In this document: piece after piece, positions 28,676-36,331 of the stretch
How positions within the stretch are numbered: position 1 is the stretch's first letter
How the letters are laid out: every line of letters begins with the position of its first letter
Assembly: GCF_900215535.1 (NCBI RefSeq)
Contig: NZ_OCND01000001.1
Span: 1,054,001-1,118,000 of the forward strand
Direction: 5' to 3'
Length of the DNA stretch: 64,000 nt
Source: Pseudoxanthomonas wuyuanensis
Lineage (GTDB): Bacteria > Pseudomonadota > Gammaproteobacteria > Xanthomonadales > Xanthomonadaceae
Program-made: the position numbers and the translations under genes
The notes under the pieces: generated by a model
Database searches by the model: none
Told to the model about the DNA's origin: nothing
What the model saw: only the letters and a program-made list of their open reading frames with translations

Positions 28676-28702
28676 AGCCGTCGTTTTCGAGAGACGACAA
28701 GA

Positions 28703-28728
28703 AGGCGGGCCAACAGGCCCGCCTTTTT
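28703..28728 (+). terminator. Rho-independent terminator
   Basis: AGGCGGGCC/GGCCCGCCT with an AACA loop and a T-run, 28 bp after the stop of the 132-residue protein gene. Confidence 0.92.
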
Positions 28729-28892
28729 CATGGCCGGCACCTGGGTCGCCATCCTCCGGCCGCGCCACCGCCTGCCGCGGCGATGCCGCCGCTCGGCACC
28801 GTTGCGCCGTCCGCCTCCAGCCGATGATTCCTTCCCGGTAAAGCAGCCTCTGGCGGGCATCGCAGGCCCGCAACCGACGCCGTGGTCGTGAC

Positions 28893-28945
28893 AACGATAT
28901 CTATCTGCCGCGGCCCTCCCAACGGACAAAATTCGAGATATCGTT
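28893..28945. promoter_or_regulatory. Paired operator-like sites upstream of the TonB-dependent receptor
   Basis: AACGATATCT (28893-28902) and its exact reverse complement AGATATCGTT (28936-28945) form a 10-bp inverted repeat. Each arm contains GATATC, and the two GATATC centres are 41 bp apart, about four helical turns. Both look like half-degenerate copies of an AACGATATCGTT palindrome, as expected for a repressor that loops DNA. They lie about 75-125 bp before the receptor start. The remaining sequence from 28729 to 29017 shows no gene. Confidence 0.5.
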
Positions 28946-29017
28946 ACCAGGTGGCGCCCGAAAGGCCGGCACAAAAAACCGAAATCCACAAAATCTGGGT
29001 CCTGGGAGGGAACAGTA

Positions 29018-32000
29018 ATGTCGAAGTATTCGCTCTGTGCTGCAGGGTGCGTCGCGTCGTGCCTGTCGCTAGGTTTTTCCCGTTCCGCATTGGCATTGGG
29101 GGTGGCCTTGGCTCTGGCCGCCGGCACGGCGCACGCCCAACAGGCAACGCCGGAAGACATCGGCGAGACCGTCGAGCTGGAGACCGTACAGGTCACAGGC
29201 GTGCGCGGCAGCGTGATGCGCGCGCAGGAAATCAAACAGGACGCCGCACAGATCTTGGATTCGGTCACCGCCCAGGACATCGGCGCGCTACCCGACCGCA
29301 GCGTCACCGAAACCCTCAAGCGCATATCCGGCGTAACCATCACCGGCTTCCTGGCGCGCGACGATACCGATCACTTTTCCGCCGAGGGCAGCGGCGTGAT
29401 GATCCGCGGCCTGACCTTCGTGCGCGGCGAGCTCAACGGGCGCGACGTGTTCAGCGCCAACGGCGGCCGCGGCCTGAGCTTCGAGGAAGTCCCCGCCGAG
29501 CTGATGGCCGGCGTGGACGTGTACAAGAATCCGTCGGCCGAAATCATCGAGGGCGGGCTGGGCGGCACGGTCAACCTGCGCACGCGCATGCCCTTCGACG
29601 AAGCCGGCCGCAAGATCGCCGGCAGCGTCGATTACAACTACGGCGACCATGCCAGGAAGGGCAAGCCTTCGGCCTCGTTCCTGTTCAGCGACCGCTGGCA
29701 GACCGGTGTCGGCGAGATCGGTTTCCTGGCCAACGTTTCCTATTCCGAACTGGCCACCCGCTCGGACGGCATCCAGGTGCAGCCGTTCATGCGCCGCGGC
29801 CTCCAGCCCGAACCCTGGACGCCGGATTCCTCCGGTGAGGAGAAAATCGACATGCTGCTGGGCGATACGGGCCTGGATGCGGTGTTCGTCCCCGGCGGCG
29901 CCAACTGGCGGCAGACCGATTTCGACCGCAAGCGGCAGGGTCTGGCATTCGCGTTGCAATGGCGCCCCAACGACGACACCGAGGTCTATACCCAGTTCCT
30001 GACCTCCAGGTACAAGATGGCCTGGCGCGAGCACTTCATGGAATTCGGTGGCGCCAGCGAGGCCGACAACGCCGACGGCAAGACCAATACCGTATTGCCG
30101 GCGCCGGGCACCCGTTTCGTCTACGACGCCAACGGCAGGTTCGTGAGCGGCTCCCTGCGCGCGGGCCACTATCCGTGGCACGACATCTACGTGAACAGCG
30201 ACTTCGGCATCCAGTTCATCTCAGGCCACCGCTACAACGTGTCGAACAGCGATACCACCGACTGGTCGGCCGGTTTCCGCCACTTCATCACCGACAAGCT
30301 GGTCGTGCGCGGCGACTTCCAGTACGTGACCTCGAAGAACGACAACATGGACTTCTCCGTGCACGCCTCGACCCTGCTGGAAGGCGTGCACCTGGACCTG
30401 AGCGGCAAGTATCCGTCGCTGACCGTCGACGAGCAGTTCGCCACGGAGAAGAGCAATTACTTCTGGCGCTCGGCGATGGACCACATCGCCGACAACGAGG
30501 GCAACGAGCGGGCCGGGCGCGTCGACTTCGAGTACACCTTCGACAACGGCGACTGGCTGCGCTTCGTGCGCTTCGGCGCGCGCCTGGCCGATCGCAGCTA
30601 CACCAGCATGTCCACGCGCTGGAACTGGCGACCGGTCAGCGATTCGTGGCGCGCGATCAACAATCCCGAACGCGGCAACGTCGCCTGGCTCGATCAATAC
30701 TTCCCGGGGGATTCGGAGCTGTATTCGCTGGGCGACTTCTTCCGCGGCGACATCAACGTACCGACCCGGTTGTGGTTTCCGACCGCGCGGATGGTCAACA
30801 TCGACTATGCCGCAGGCACCCTCAGCCCCCTCGCCAACGAGGTCGAACCGGGCACGGGCTGGTCGCCGATCGCCTACGCCCCCGAGAACATCAACCGCCA
30901 GAACGAACGCACCCAGGCGGCGTACGGCATCGTGTACTTCGAGAACAACCAGGCGCTGGGCGTGCCGGTGGACGGCAACGTCGGCGTGCGCGTAGTCAAG
31001 ACCAGCGTGAGAACCTCCGGCGGCGGGCAGATGCCCGATCTGTCGACCTGGGGCGAAAACGTCAGCGACGAGGTCAAGGCCAAGTTCGCCGGCCAGTTCT
31101 TCAGCACCGATACCGCCAGTTCCTACACCGACGTGCTGCCCAGCCTGAACCTGCGTTTCCGCTTCGGCGAAGGCCTGCAGTGGCGCGTGGCGGCGTCCAA
31201 GGCGATCGCGCGGCCGGAATTCCGGCTGATGCAGGCCTGGCTGCCGCTGAGCGTGGACGTTTCATCGGCGTGCACCAGCGCCATCGAGCTGGGCACCCGC
31301 ACCGAACCCTGCGGCTTGGAGGACCTGACCGACTTCGAAGGATCGGCCGGCAACCCGGCACTGAAGCCGATGCGCGCCACCCAGTACGACACCGCGCTGG
31401 AGTGGTACTTCGGCCCGGCCAACATGCTGTATACGACGCTGTTCTACAAGGACGTGAAGGACTACTTCGCCACCACGGTGGGCTACGAGACCTGGGGCGG
31501 CGACGAGTATGCGATCACGCGCACCAACAACCTGGACGAGGGCAGGATCCGCGGCTTCGAGGTCGGCTATTCGCAGTTCTTCGACTTCCTGCCGGGCTGG
31601 CTCAGCGGCTTCGGCGTCCAGGCCAACTACACCTACGTGGACAGCACCGGCGGCACCAACGCGGTCGTCGACCCGTACGAGACCGATGTCCGTGCCGCTC
31701 CCGTCGAACTGCCGCTGGAGGGCCTGTCCAAGCGCTCCTACAACCTGGTCGGCATCTACGAAAAGGACAAAGTCTCGTTCCGCCTGGCCTACAACTGGCG
31801 CTCGCGCTACCTGCTGACCTCCAGCGATGTGATCACCCGGCTGCCGACCTGGAACGAGGATTTCGGACAACTGGATGGCTCGTTCTTCTACAACCTCACC
31901 AACAACATCCAGATCGGCCTGCAGGTGAACAACATCACCAACACGGTCACCAAGCTGACGACCGGGCCGCGCCTGTACCCGACCGACGGCTATCTGGATA

Positions 32001-32071
32001 CCACGGTATACAACCGCGCCTGGTTCATGAACGACCGTCGCTACTCGGCGGTGCTGCGCGCCAGTTGGTAA
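29018..32071 (+). CDS. TonB-dependent outer-membrane receptor
   Basis: A 1017-residue outer-membrane importer powered by TonB. It has a signal peptide (to about residue 40, AHA-Q), the LETVQVTG/VRGS start typical of the large Xanthomonad receptors, a plug domain (VTAQDIGALPDRSVTETLKRISGV, GVMIRGL, NPSAEIIEGGLGGTVNLRTRMP) and a 22-strand-type barrel ending in 'YSAVLRASW' with the terminal aromatic residue. The family is linked to uptake of plant or microbial glycans and other large solutes. No hydrolase, inner-membrane transporter or regulator gene is adjacent, so the ligand is unknown. GGGAGG precedes the start. Confidence 0.93.
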   Translation: MSKYSLCAAGCVASCLSLGFSRSALALGVALALAAGTAHAQQATPEDIGETVELETVQVTGVRGSVMRAQEIKQDAAQILDSVTAQDIGALPDRSVTETLKRISGVTITGFLARDDTDHFSAEGSGVMIRGLTFVRGELNGRDVFSANGGRGLSFEEVPAELMAGVDVYKNPSAEIIEGGLGGTVNLRTRMPFDEAGRKIAGSVDYNYGDHARKGKPSASFLFSDRWQTGVGEIGFLANVSYSELATRSDGIQVQPFMRRGLQPEPWTPDSSGEEKIDMLLGDTGLDAVFVPGGANWRQTDFDRKRQGLAFALQWRPNDDTEVYTQFLTSRYKMAWREHFMEFGGASEADNADGKTNTVLPAPGTRFVYDANGRFVSGSLRAGHYPWHDIYVNSDFGIQFISGHRYNVSNSDTTDWSAGFRHFITDKLVVRGDFQYVTSKNDNMDFSVHASTLLEGVHLDLSGKYPSLTVDEQFATEKSNYFWRSAMDHIADNEGNERAGRVDFEYTFDNGDWLRFVRFGARLADRSYTSMSTRWNWRPVSDSWRAINNPERGNVAWLDQYFPGDSELYSLGDFFRGDINVPTRLWFPTARMVNIDYAAGTLSPLANEVEPGTGWSPIAYAPENINRQNERTQAAYGIVYFENNQALGVPVDGNVGVRVVKTSVRTSGGGQMPDLSTWGENVSDEVKAKFAGQFFSTDTASSYTDVLPSLNLRFRFGEGLQWRVAASKAIARPEFRLMQAWLPLSVDVSSACTSAIELGTRTEPCGLEDLTDFEGSAGNPALKPMRATQYDTALEWYFGPANMLYTTLFYKDVKDYFATTVGYETWGGDEYAITRTNNLDEGRIRGFEVGYSQFFDFLPGWLSGFGVQANYTYVDSTGGTNAVVDPYETDVRAAPVELPLEGLSKRSYNLVGIYEKDKVSFRLAYNWRSRYLLTSSDVITRLPTWNEDFGQLDGSFFYNLTNNIQIGLQVNNITNTVTKLTTGPRLYPTDGYLDTTVYNRAWFMNDRRYSAVLRASW

Positions 32072-32089
32072 CGCCTGGTGAAGCACGCG

Positions 32090-32125
32090 ACGGCCCGCGC
32101 AGTGATTGCGCGGGCCGTTGTTTTT
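32090..32125 (+). terminator. Rho-independent terminator of the TonB-dependent receptor
   Basis: A perfect 12-bp stem ACGGCCCGCGCA/TGCGCGGGCCGT with a GTGAT loop, followed by TGTTTTT. Confidence 0.93.
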
Positions 32126-32621
32126 GGGGGCGTAGCGTCGGGCGAAGAGAACGGTGCTCAGACCCAAAGGCATTCGGCGATCCTCCAACAGCGAAGCTGG
32201 TCATCCGCTTGCGCGGGTTCCGCCTTAGATGCTCCACCCATTGGATGCCGCGTGGGGTTGGCAATCCTGCGAACAGAGGATTTTTGTCGGAGTTGGCGGG
32301 CCGCACAGATCGGGCCATGCGATGCGCTTGAACGCTGCAAGCGGGTCGTCGGCAGCCACCAGAAAGTCCAATCAAGGCAACACGGACAAGCCGCCGGGAT
32401 GACGATCTTTGACTTTTCAGTCTTGTCTTAATTCCCGTCAAACTTGTTACTCACGCTCCCCTGCCGTTCGGCGGTACATCTTTGCCAGGTGCAGCGTCGA
32501 TAGGTAGTGGCGCCGTTGCTGACCTGGAATCCGGCCGCCGTTGTGCCTGCGGCAGGCGCAGCAACGGACAGTCCACGCGACATCCCGGTTCGAACGTACC
32601 CAACCTGGAGGATCAAGAATC
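32126..32621. other. Long gap with no recognisable gene
   Basis: About 500 bp between the receptor terminator and the DUF899 gene. Open frames exist on both strands but they lack start signals and family similarity; base composition is lower in GC than the neighbours, especially 32390-32460. It may hold a decayed gene. Nothing more can be supported. Confidence 0.4.
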
Positions 32622-33356
32622 ATGATCACATCGTCTGAGAATGGCCGAGGAAGCGAGCTGCTCGGAATGCGGACTCCATCCGTCGTGTCGGCTGAGGAGT
32701 GGCAGGCCGCCCGGGAGAAGTTGCACGTGAAGGAGAAGGCGCATTCGCGCGCTCGCGACGTCCTGGCTGCCGAACGCCGACGGATGCCTTGGCTGGCGGT
32801 CGAGAAGGATTACGCTTTTGAAGGGCCGAATGGCCGCGTGAGCCTGCTTGACCTGTTCGATGGCCGCCGACAGCTGATCGTCTATCGCGCTTTCATGGAG
32901 CCCGGCGTCGGGCGCTGGCCGGAGCGCGGCTGTATCGGTTGTTCCATGGTCGCCGATCAGGTGGCGCACCCGGCACACCTCGGCGCCCGCGACACCAGCC
33001 TCGCCTTCGTCTCGCGCGGATCGCAAGGCGACCTTCAGCGCCTGAAGGCAAAGATGGGCTGGGACCATATCCCGTGGTACACGCTGACGGACGACTTCGA
33101 CGCCGACTTCGGCGTGGACGAATGGCACGGCACGAACGCATTCATCCGCGACGGCAACGCCGTGTTCCGGACCGGCTTCATCAACGGCCGTGGCGACGAG
33201 CAAATGGGGAATACCTGGAACTACCTCGACATCACTGCACTTGGTCGCCAGGAATCGTGGGAGGACTCACCTGAGGGCTATCCCCAGACCCCGCCGTACC
33301 AATGGTGGATCTGGCATGACGATGGAGCGACGGATCCCCAGCGCGATAAAGATTAG
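32622..33356 (+). CDS. DUF899 family thioredoxin-fold protein
   Basis: A 244-residue cytoplasmic protein of the DUF899 family, a thioredoxin-like fold. Typical features are the early 'VSAEEWQAAREKLHVKEKAHSRARDVLAAERRRMPW', the strand LLDLFDGRRQLIVYRAFM, the segment GCIGCSMVADQV with a CxxC pair, and the end PPYQWWIWHDD. Family members are poorly characterised and may act in redox defence. A TGGAGG site precedes the ATG at good distance. Confidence 0.85.
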   Translation: MITSSENGRGSELLGMRTPSVVSAEEWQAAREKLHVKEKAHSRARDVLAAERRRMPWLAVEKDYAFEGPNGRVSLLDLFDGRRQLIVYRAFMEPGVGRWPERGCIGCSMVADQVAHPAHLGARDTSLAFVSRGSQGDLQRLKAKMGWDHIPWYTLTDDFDADFGVDEWHGTNAFIRDGNAVFRTGFINGRGDEQMGNTWNYLDITALGRQESWEDSPEGYPQTPPYQWWIWHDDGATDPQRDKD

Positions 33357-33425
33357 CGCGTAGGGCGGAACCCGCAGCGGATGACTAGCTTCGCTGTTAG
33401 GGGCCTGCCGAATGACGGCCGGTTA

Positions 33426-33515
33426 TGGCGGAGAGAGTGGGATTCGAACCCACGGAAGGTTTGACCCTTCGCCGGTTTTCAAGACCGGTGCCTTAAACCG
33501 CTCGGCCATCTCTCC
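33426..33515 (-). tRNA. tRNA-Ser (anticodon UGA)
   Basis: On the minus strand it begins GGAGAGATGGCCGAGCGG and folds into a serine-type tRNA with a long variable arm. The acceptor GGAGAGA pairs with TCTCTCC, followed by discriminator G and an encoded CCA. The anticodon loop reads CTTGAAA, giving anticodon TGA; the T arm has GGTTCGAATCC. Total length is 90 nt including CCA. Confidence 0.97.
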
Positions 33516-33549
33516 GTTGTTGCTTCTCTACCCGCGGCGCTACGCGCCG

Positions 33550-33643
33550 TTCGCCGGTTTTACCATCGACCTGCGGTCGATGTTCGCTCCGGCCTGCGGC
33601 CTTCGCAGTCAAGACCGGTGCCTTAAACCGCTCGGCCATCTCT
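33550..33643 (-). pseudogene. Broken second copy of tRNA-Ser split by a hairpin insert
   Basis: Bases 33609-33643 repeat exactly 35 bases of the intact tRNA (33479-33513), from two bases inside the acceptor stem to the last anticodon base. After a 47-bp insert the next tRNA bases resume: 33550-33561 equal 33468-33479 (12 bases, the 3' side of the anticodon stem and start of the variable arm). The insert consists mainly of two hairpins with identical GCA loops (GGCC-GCA-GGCC and CGACC-GCA-GGTCG on the minus strand). The copy lies upstream of the intact tRNA, right behind an AT-rich TATACA promoter-like element (33645-33658). Confidence 0.75.
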
Positions 33644-33761
33644 GTATATTTTTTTTACAACGGCGACAATGCGGGGCCATGCGAATACCGCATCCGTACC
33701 TTGCGACCACCCGGCCCATTACAGGCCGGGCCGCATTTTCGCATGAAGCGGGCGGTTTTGC

Positions 33762-34766
33762 TTACGAGGCGCGCTTGACCCGTTCGGCCTTGGTATTGTC
33801 CAGCGCCTGCGCGAGGGCCTGTTCGGCTTCCTTGCCGCATTTGCCGCCGCAATCCAGCCGCGAGGATTCGATCTGCTGCGGCAGGTGTTCGGCCAGGAAG
33901 TCGATGAACACGCGCACCGCCGGCAGCAAGCCGCGGCGTGAGGCGAACACGGCGTGGCATATGCCCTGCGGCAGCGACCATTCCGGCAGCACCACCTCCA
34001 GCTCGCCCTTGCGCACGGCTTCGGCACAGACAGTTTCCGGCAGCAGGGTGATGCCGAATCCGTCCTTGGCCATCGCCTGCAGCAGCGGAAAGTCGAAACC
34101 GGCCAGCCGCGGCTGCAGGTCGACCCGGCGCACTTCGCCGTTGGGACCGTGCAGTTCCCAGCGCTGGCGCGCCTCGTCTTCGCTGATGCTCAGGGTGACG
34201 TGTTCGGCCAGGTCTTCCGGGGTCTGCGGGCGGCCGGCGCGTTGCAGGTATTTGGGGCTGGCGACCAGCAGTTCCTGGATCTGGCCGAAGCTGCGCATCA
34301 CCAGGCTGCCGTCGTCGTCCAGCTTGGCGCGCACGCGCAATGCCACGTCGTAGCCTTCATTGATGATGTCGACGCGGCGGTTGTTGACGTGCAGTTGCAG
34401 GCGCACCTTGGGGTACTTGTCCAGGAACATCGGCAGGATCTTGGGCAGCTGCATCTGCGCCACCGCCACCGGCACGCTGACCCGCACCACGCCGCGCGGT
34501 TCGGCGCTCAGACGGTCCACCACCTCGCGCGCGGCCTGCGCCTCGGCCAGCATGGTCTGGGCGTGGCGGTGCACGCTCATGCCGACATCGGTCACCGCAA
34601 AGCGGCGGGTGGAACGCTGCAGCAGGCGCACGCCCAGGTCGGTCTCCAGCTGGCTGATGCGCCTGCTCAGCCGCGACTTGGGAATCCCCAGCGCGCGCTC
34701 GGCCGCGGCGAATCCGCCGTGGTCCACCACCATCGCAAAGTAGTACAGGTCATTGAGGTCATGCAT
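33762..34766 (-). CDS. LysR-type transcriptional regulator divergent from azoR
   Basis: A 334-residue LysR regulator: winged helix-turn-helix at the N-terminus (GGFAAAERALGIPKSRLSRRISQLETDLGVRLLQRSTR) and an effector-binding domain. Divergent LysR/azoreductase pairs usually mean that the regulator controls the oxidoreductase and itself, often in response to quinones or electrophiles. The ATG at 34766 was preferred because GGAA lies 8 bp before it; an ATG at 34772 is also in frame. The C-terminus is longer than usual and carries a CGGKC pair and a charged tail (from about residue 302). Confidence 0.88.
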   Translation of the reverse strand: MHDLNDLYYFAMVVDHGGFAAAERALGIPKSRLSRRISQLETDLGVRLLQRSTRRFAVTDVGMSVHRHAQTMLAEAQAAREVVDRLSAEPRGVVRVSVPVAVAQMQLPKILPMFLDKYPKVRLQLHVNNRRVDIINEGYDVALRVRAKLDDDGSLVMRSFGQIQELLVASPKYLQRAGRPQTPEDLAEHVTLSISEDEARQRWELHGPNGEVRRVDLQPRLAGFDFPLLQAMAKDGFGITLLPETVCAEAVRKGELEVVLPEWSLPQGICHAVFASRRGLLPAVRVFIDFLAEHLPQQIESSRLDCGGKCGKEAEQALAQALDNTKAERVKRAS

Positions 34767-34773
34767 GCCCATA

Positions 34774-34828
34774 GTTCCGAATTTAGAACAATCAGTGATA
34801 TTTAATCGTATTTATTGCACAATCGCAA
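34774..34828. promoter_or_regulatory. Putative LysR-regulator binding sites between the divergent genes
   Basis: Two dyads lie in the AT-rich 109-bp spacer: GTTC-N8-GAAC (34774-34789) and TTGC-N6-GCAA (34815-34828). The first covers the leader of the LysR gene, suiting self-repression; the second lies upstream of azoR. The spacing of the TTC/GAA dyad is close to the T-N11-A form bound by LysR proteins. Confidence 0.5.
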
Positions 34829-34881
34829 CAATCTAACGTGGCATCCAACGCGGCAACGCCGCAGACCTGGACCTAGCCACC

Positions 34882-35463
34882 ATGAAACTTCTTCATATCG
34901 ACAGCAGCGCCCTGGGCGCCAACTCCATCAGCCGCGAACTTACCGCCGCCATCGTAGCCCGTTGGCAGGACAATGTGCCCGGGTTGGAGGTCACCTACCG
35001 CGATCTGGACAACAATCCCCTGCCCCACCTGACCGGACAGGTGCTGGCCAAGACCGACCCGGCGGTGGCCGAAGCCGGCGAGATTGCCATCCAGCAATTC
35101 CTGGAAAGCGATGTACTGGTCATTGGCGCACCGATGTACAACTTCTCGGTGCCGTCCACACTGAAGGCCTGGATAGACCGCATTGCCGTGGCAGGACGTA
35201 CGTTTCGTTATACCGAAGCCGGCCCACAAGGTCTGGCCGGCGGCAAGAAGGTGGTCATCGCCAGCGCCCGCGGCAGCATCCACGGCGACAACGCACCGAC
35301 CGATTTCCAGGAAGCCTACCTGCGCCAGGTATTCGGGTTCCTGGGCATCACCGACATCGAATTCGTCCGCGCCGAAGGCATCGGCTACGGGCCGCAGCAG
35401 CGCGCCGACGCCCTCCGCGGCGCATTGGCCGCCATCCCGGCGCCGCTGTTGCAGGCCGCCTGA
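34882..35463 (+). CDS. azoR: FMN-dependent NADH-azoreductase
   Basis: AzoR is a flavodoxin-fold enzyme that reduces quinones and azo compounds with NADH and helps against thiol stress. The 193-residue protein begins MKLLHIDSSALGANSISREL (phosphate loop for FMN), contains IGAPMYNFSVPSTLKAWIDRI (isoalloxazine-contacting loop) and ASARGSIHG, all typical of AzoR. It is divergent from a LysR gene and has its own terminator, so it is probably transcribed alone. Confidence 0.93.
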   Translation: MKLLHIDSSALGANSISRELTAAIVARWQDNVPGLEVTYRDLDNNPLPHLTGQVLAKTDPAVAEAGEIAIQQFLESDVLVIGAPMYNFSVPSTLKAWIDRIAVAGRTFRYTEAGPQGLAGGKKVVIASARGSIHGDNAPTDFQEAYLRQVFGFLGITDIEFVRAEGIGYGPQQRADALRGALAAIPAPLLQAA

Positions 35464-35499
35464 ACCCCATAACCAGAAAGCTGTCGTCTCTCTCCCCCT

Positions 35500-35525
35500 G
35501 GGCCTGCTTTGCAGGCCCTCTTTTT
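35500..35525 (+). terminator. Rho-independent terminator of azoR
   Basis: GGGCCTGC/GCAGGCCC with a TTT loop, followed by TCTTTTT. Confidence 0.9.
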
Positions 35526-35593
35526 GCGGCGTGTGGTCCGGATCTTTTCCCGGCTGCCCGCCCGGTTGTCTCAACAAGCACCAAAGCATCCTG

Positions 35594-35652
35594 TGGGAGC
35601 GACGTCAGTCGCGACGTGCGCGTTGACGGTCGCGACTGACGTCGCTCCTACA
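35594..35652. repeat. REP-like inverted pair A
   Basis: A 21-base unit GGGAGCGACGTCAGTCGCGAC (written in part here: 35595-35615) is followed after 13 bases by its inverted copy (35629-35649, ending ...CGCTCC). The arms differ only at the outer edge (GTGGGAGC versus GTAGGAGC). The same unit recurs at four more places in the window. It lies in the 313-bp gap between azoR and the sigma-factor gene; the rest of that gap shows only the azoR terminator. Confidence 0.85.
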
Positions 35653-35776
35653 ACACAAGACGAACGCGCGGGCTCCTGCCACCGTTTCAAAACCCTGCGC
35701 AAGCGCACGCTACTCCGGCAGACAGCAACCACAGCCGGCAGTACCATGCGGGCATCCCGGGGGCGGAGAGCGGCGC

Positions 35777-36331
35777 ATGTCCAGTGATATCACCCGCCTG
35801 TTGCAGCGGCATCATCAGGGCGACCGCGAGGCTTTCGACCGGATGGTGCCGCTGGTCTACGAGCGCCTGCGGGTACTCGCGCGCGGCCAGCTGGCGCGCG
35901 CCGGGCGCCGCACGCAGGCGCTGGACACCGTTGGCCTGGTCAACGAAACCTACCTGCAGCTGATCGACGAATACGGCGTGGACTGGCAGGACCGCGGACA
36001 TTTCTTCGCCGTCTGCGCACGCGCCATGCGCCGCATCCTGGTCGATCACGCACGCCGCCGGCAGGCCGACAAGCGCGGCGGCGGGGCCACCCACCTGACC
36101 TTGCTGCCCGATGCCGTGGCCATGGAGCAACCCTCGGAACAGATTCTGGCCGTGGATGCCGCACTGGAAGGGCTGGCCGAATTCAACCCGCGGCTGGCGC
36201 AGGTGGTGGAGTGCCGCTATTTCGCCGGCATGACCGAGGAAGAGACCGCGCGGGCGCTGGACAGTTCGCTGCGCACGGTGCAGCGCGACTGGATGCGCGC
36301 GCGCGCCTGGTTGTTGAAGGCGCTGGCATGA
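35777..36331 (+). CDS. ECF sigma factor of the kinase-linked group (ECF43-like)
   Basis: A 184-residue sigma-70 family factor with regions sigma2 (about 8-80) and sigma4 (about 125-182). The segment HFFAVCARAMRRILVDHARRRQADKRGGG is the hallmark of the TIGR02999/ECF43-type group, which is controlled not by an anti-sigma factor but by a partner Ser/Thr kinase. In studied members (EcfK of Xanthomonas citri, EcfP of Vibrio) phosphorylation of a threonine in sigma2 switches the factor on; here Thr46 and Thr51 lie in the matching segment (RRTQALDTVGLVNETYLQL). The stop overlaps the kinase start by 4 bp (ATGA), so the two are translationally coupled. Confidence 0.88.
   Translation: MSSDITRLLQRHHQGDREAFDRMVPLVYERLRVLARGQLARAGRRTQALDTVGLVNETYLQLIDEYGVDWQDRGHFFAVCARAMRRILVDHARRRQADKRGGGATHLTLLPDAVAMEQPSEQILAVDAALEGLAEFNPRLAQVVECRYFAGMTEEETARALDSSLRTVQRDWMRARAWLLKALA

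Noticed and set aside
29959-32331. Plus-strand open frame of 790 codons inside the TonB-dependent receptor
   Set aside because: It overlaps the receptor in another frame, is rich in Arg, Gly and Pro and lacks membrane or barrel features.
32126-32621. Decayed protein gene in the gap before the DUF899 gene
   Set aside because: Several frames were read on both strands, but none gave a recognisable domain, so no pseudogene is claimed.
33426-33643. tRNA direct repeat as the attachment site of an integrated island
   Set aside because: Integrases usually regenerate the 3' part of a tRNA. Here the repeated piece is the 5' half, only about 130 bp away, with no integrase or cargo between. A broken tandem duplicate fits better.
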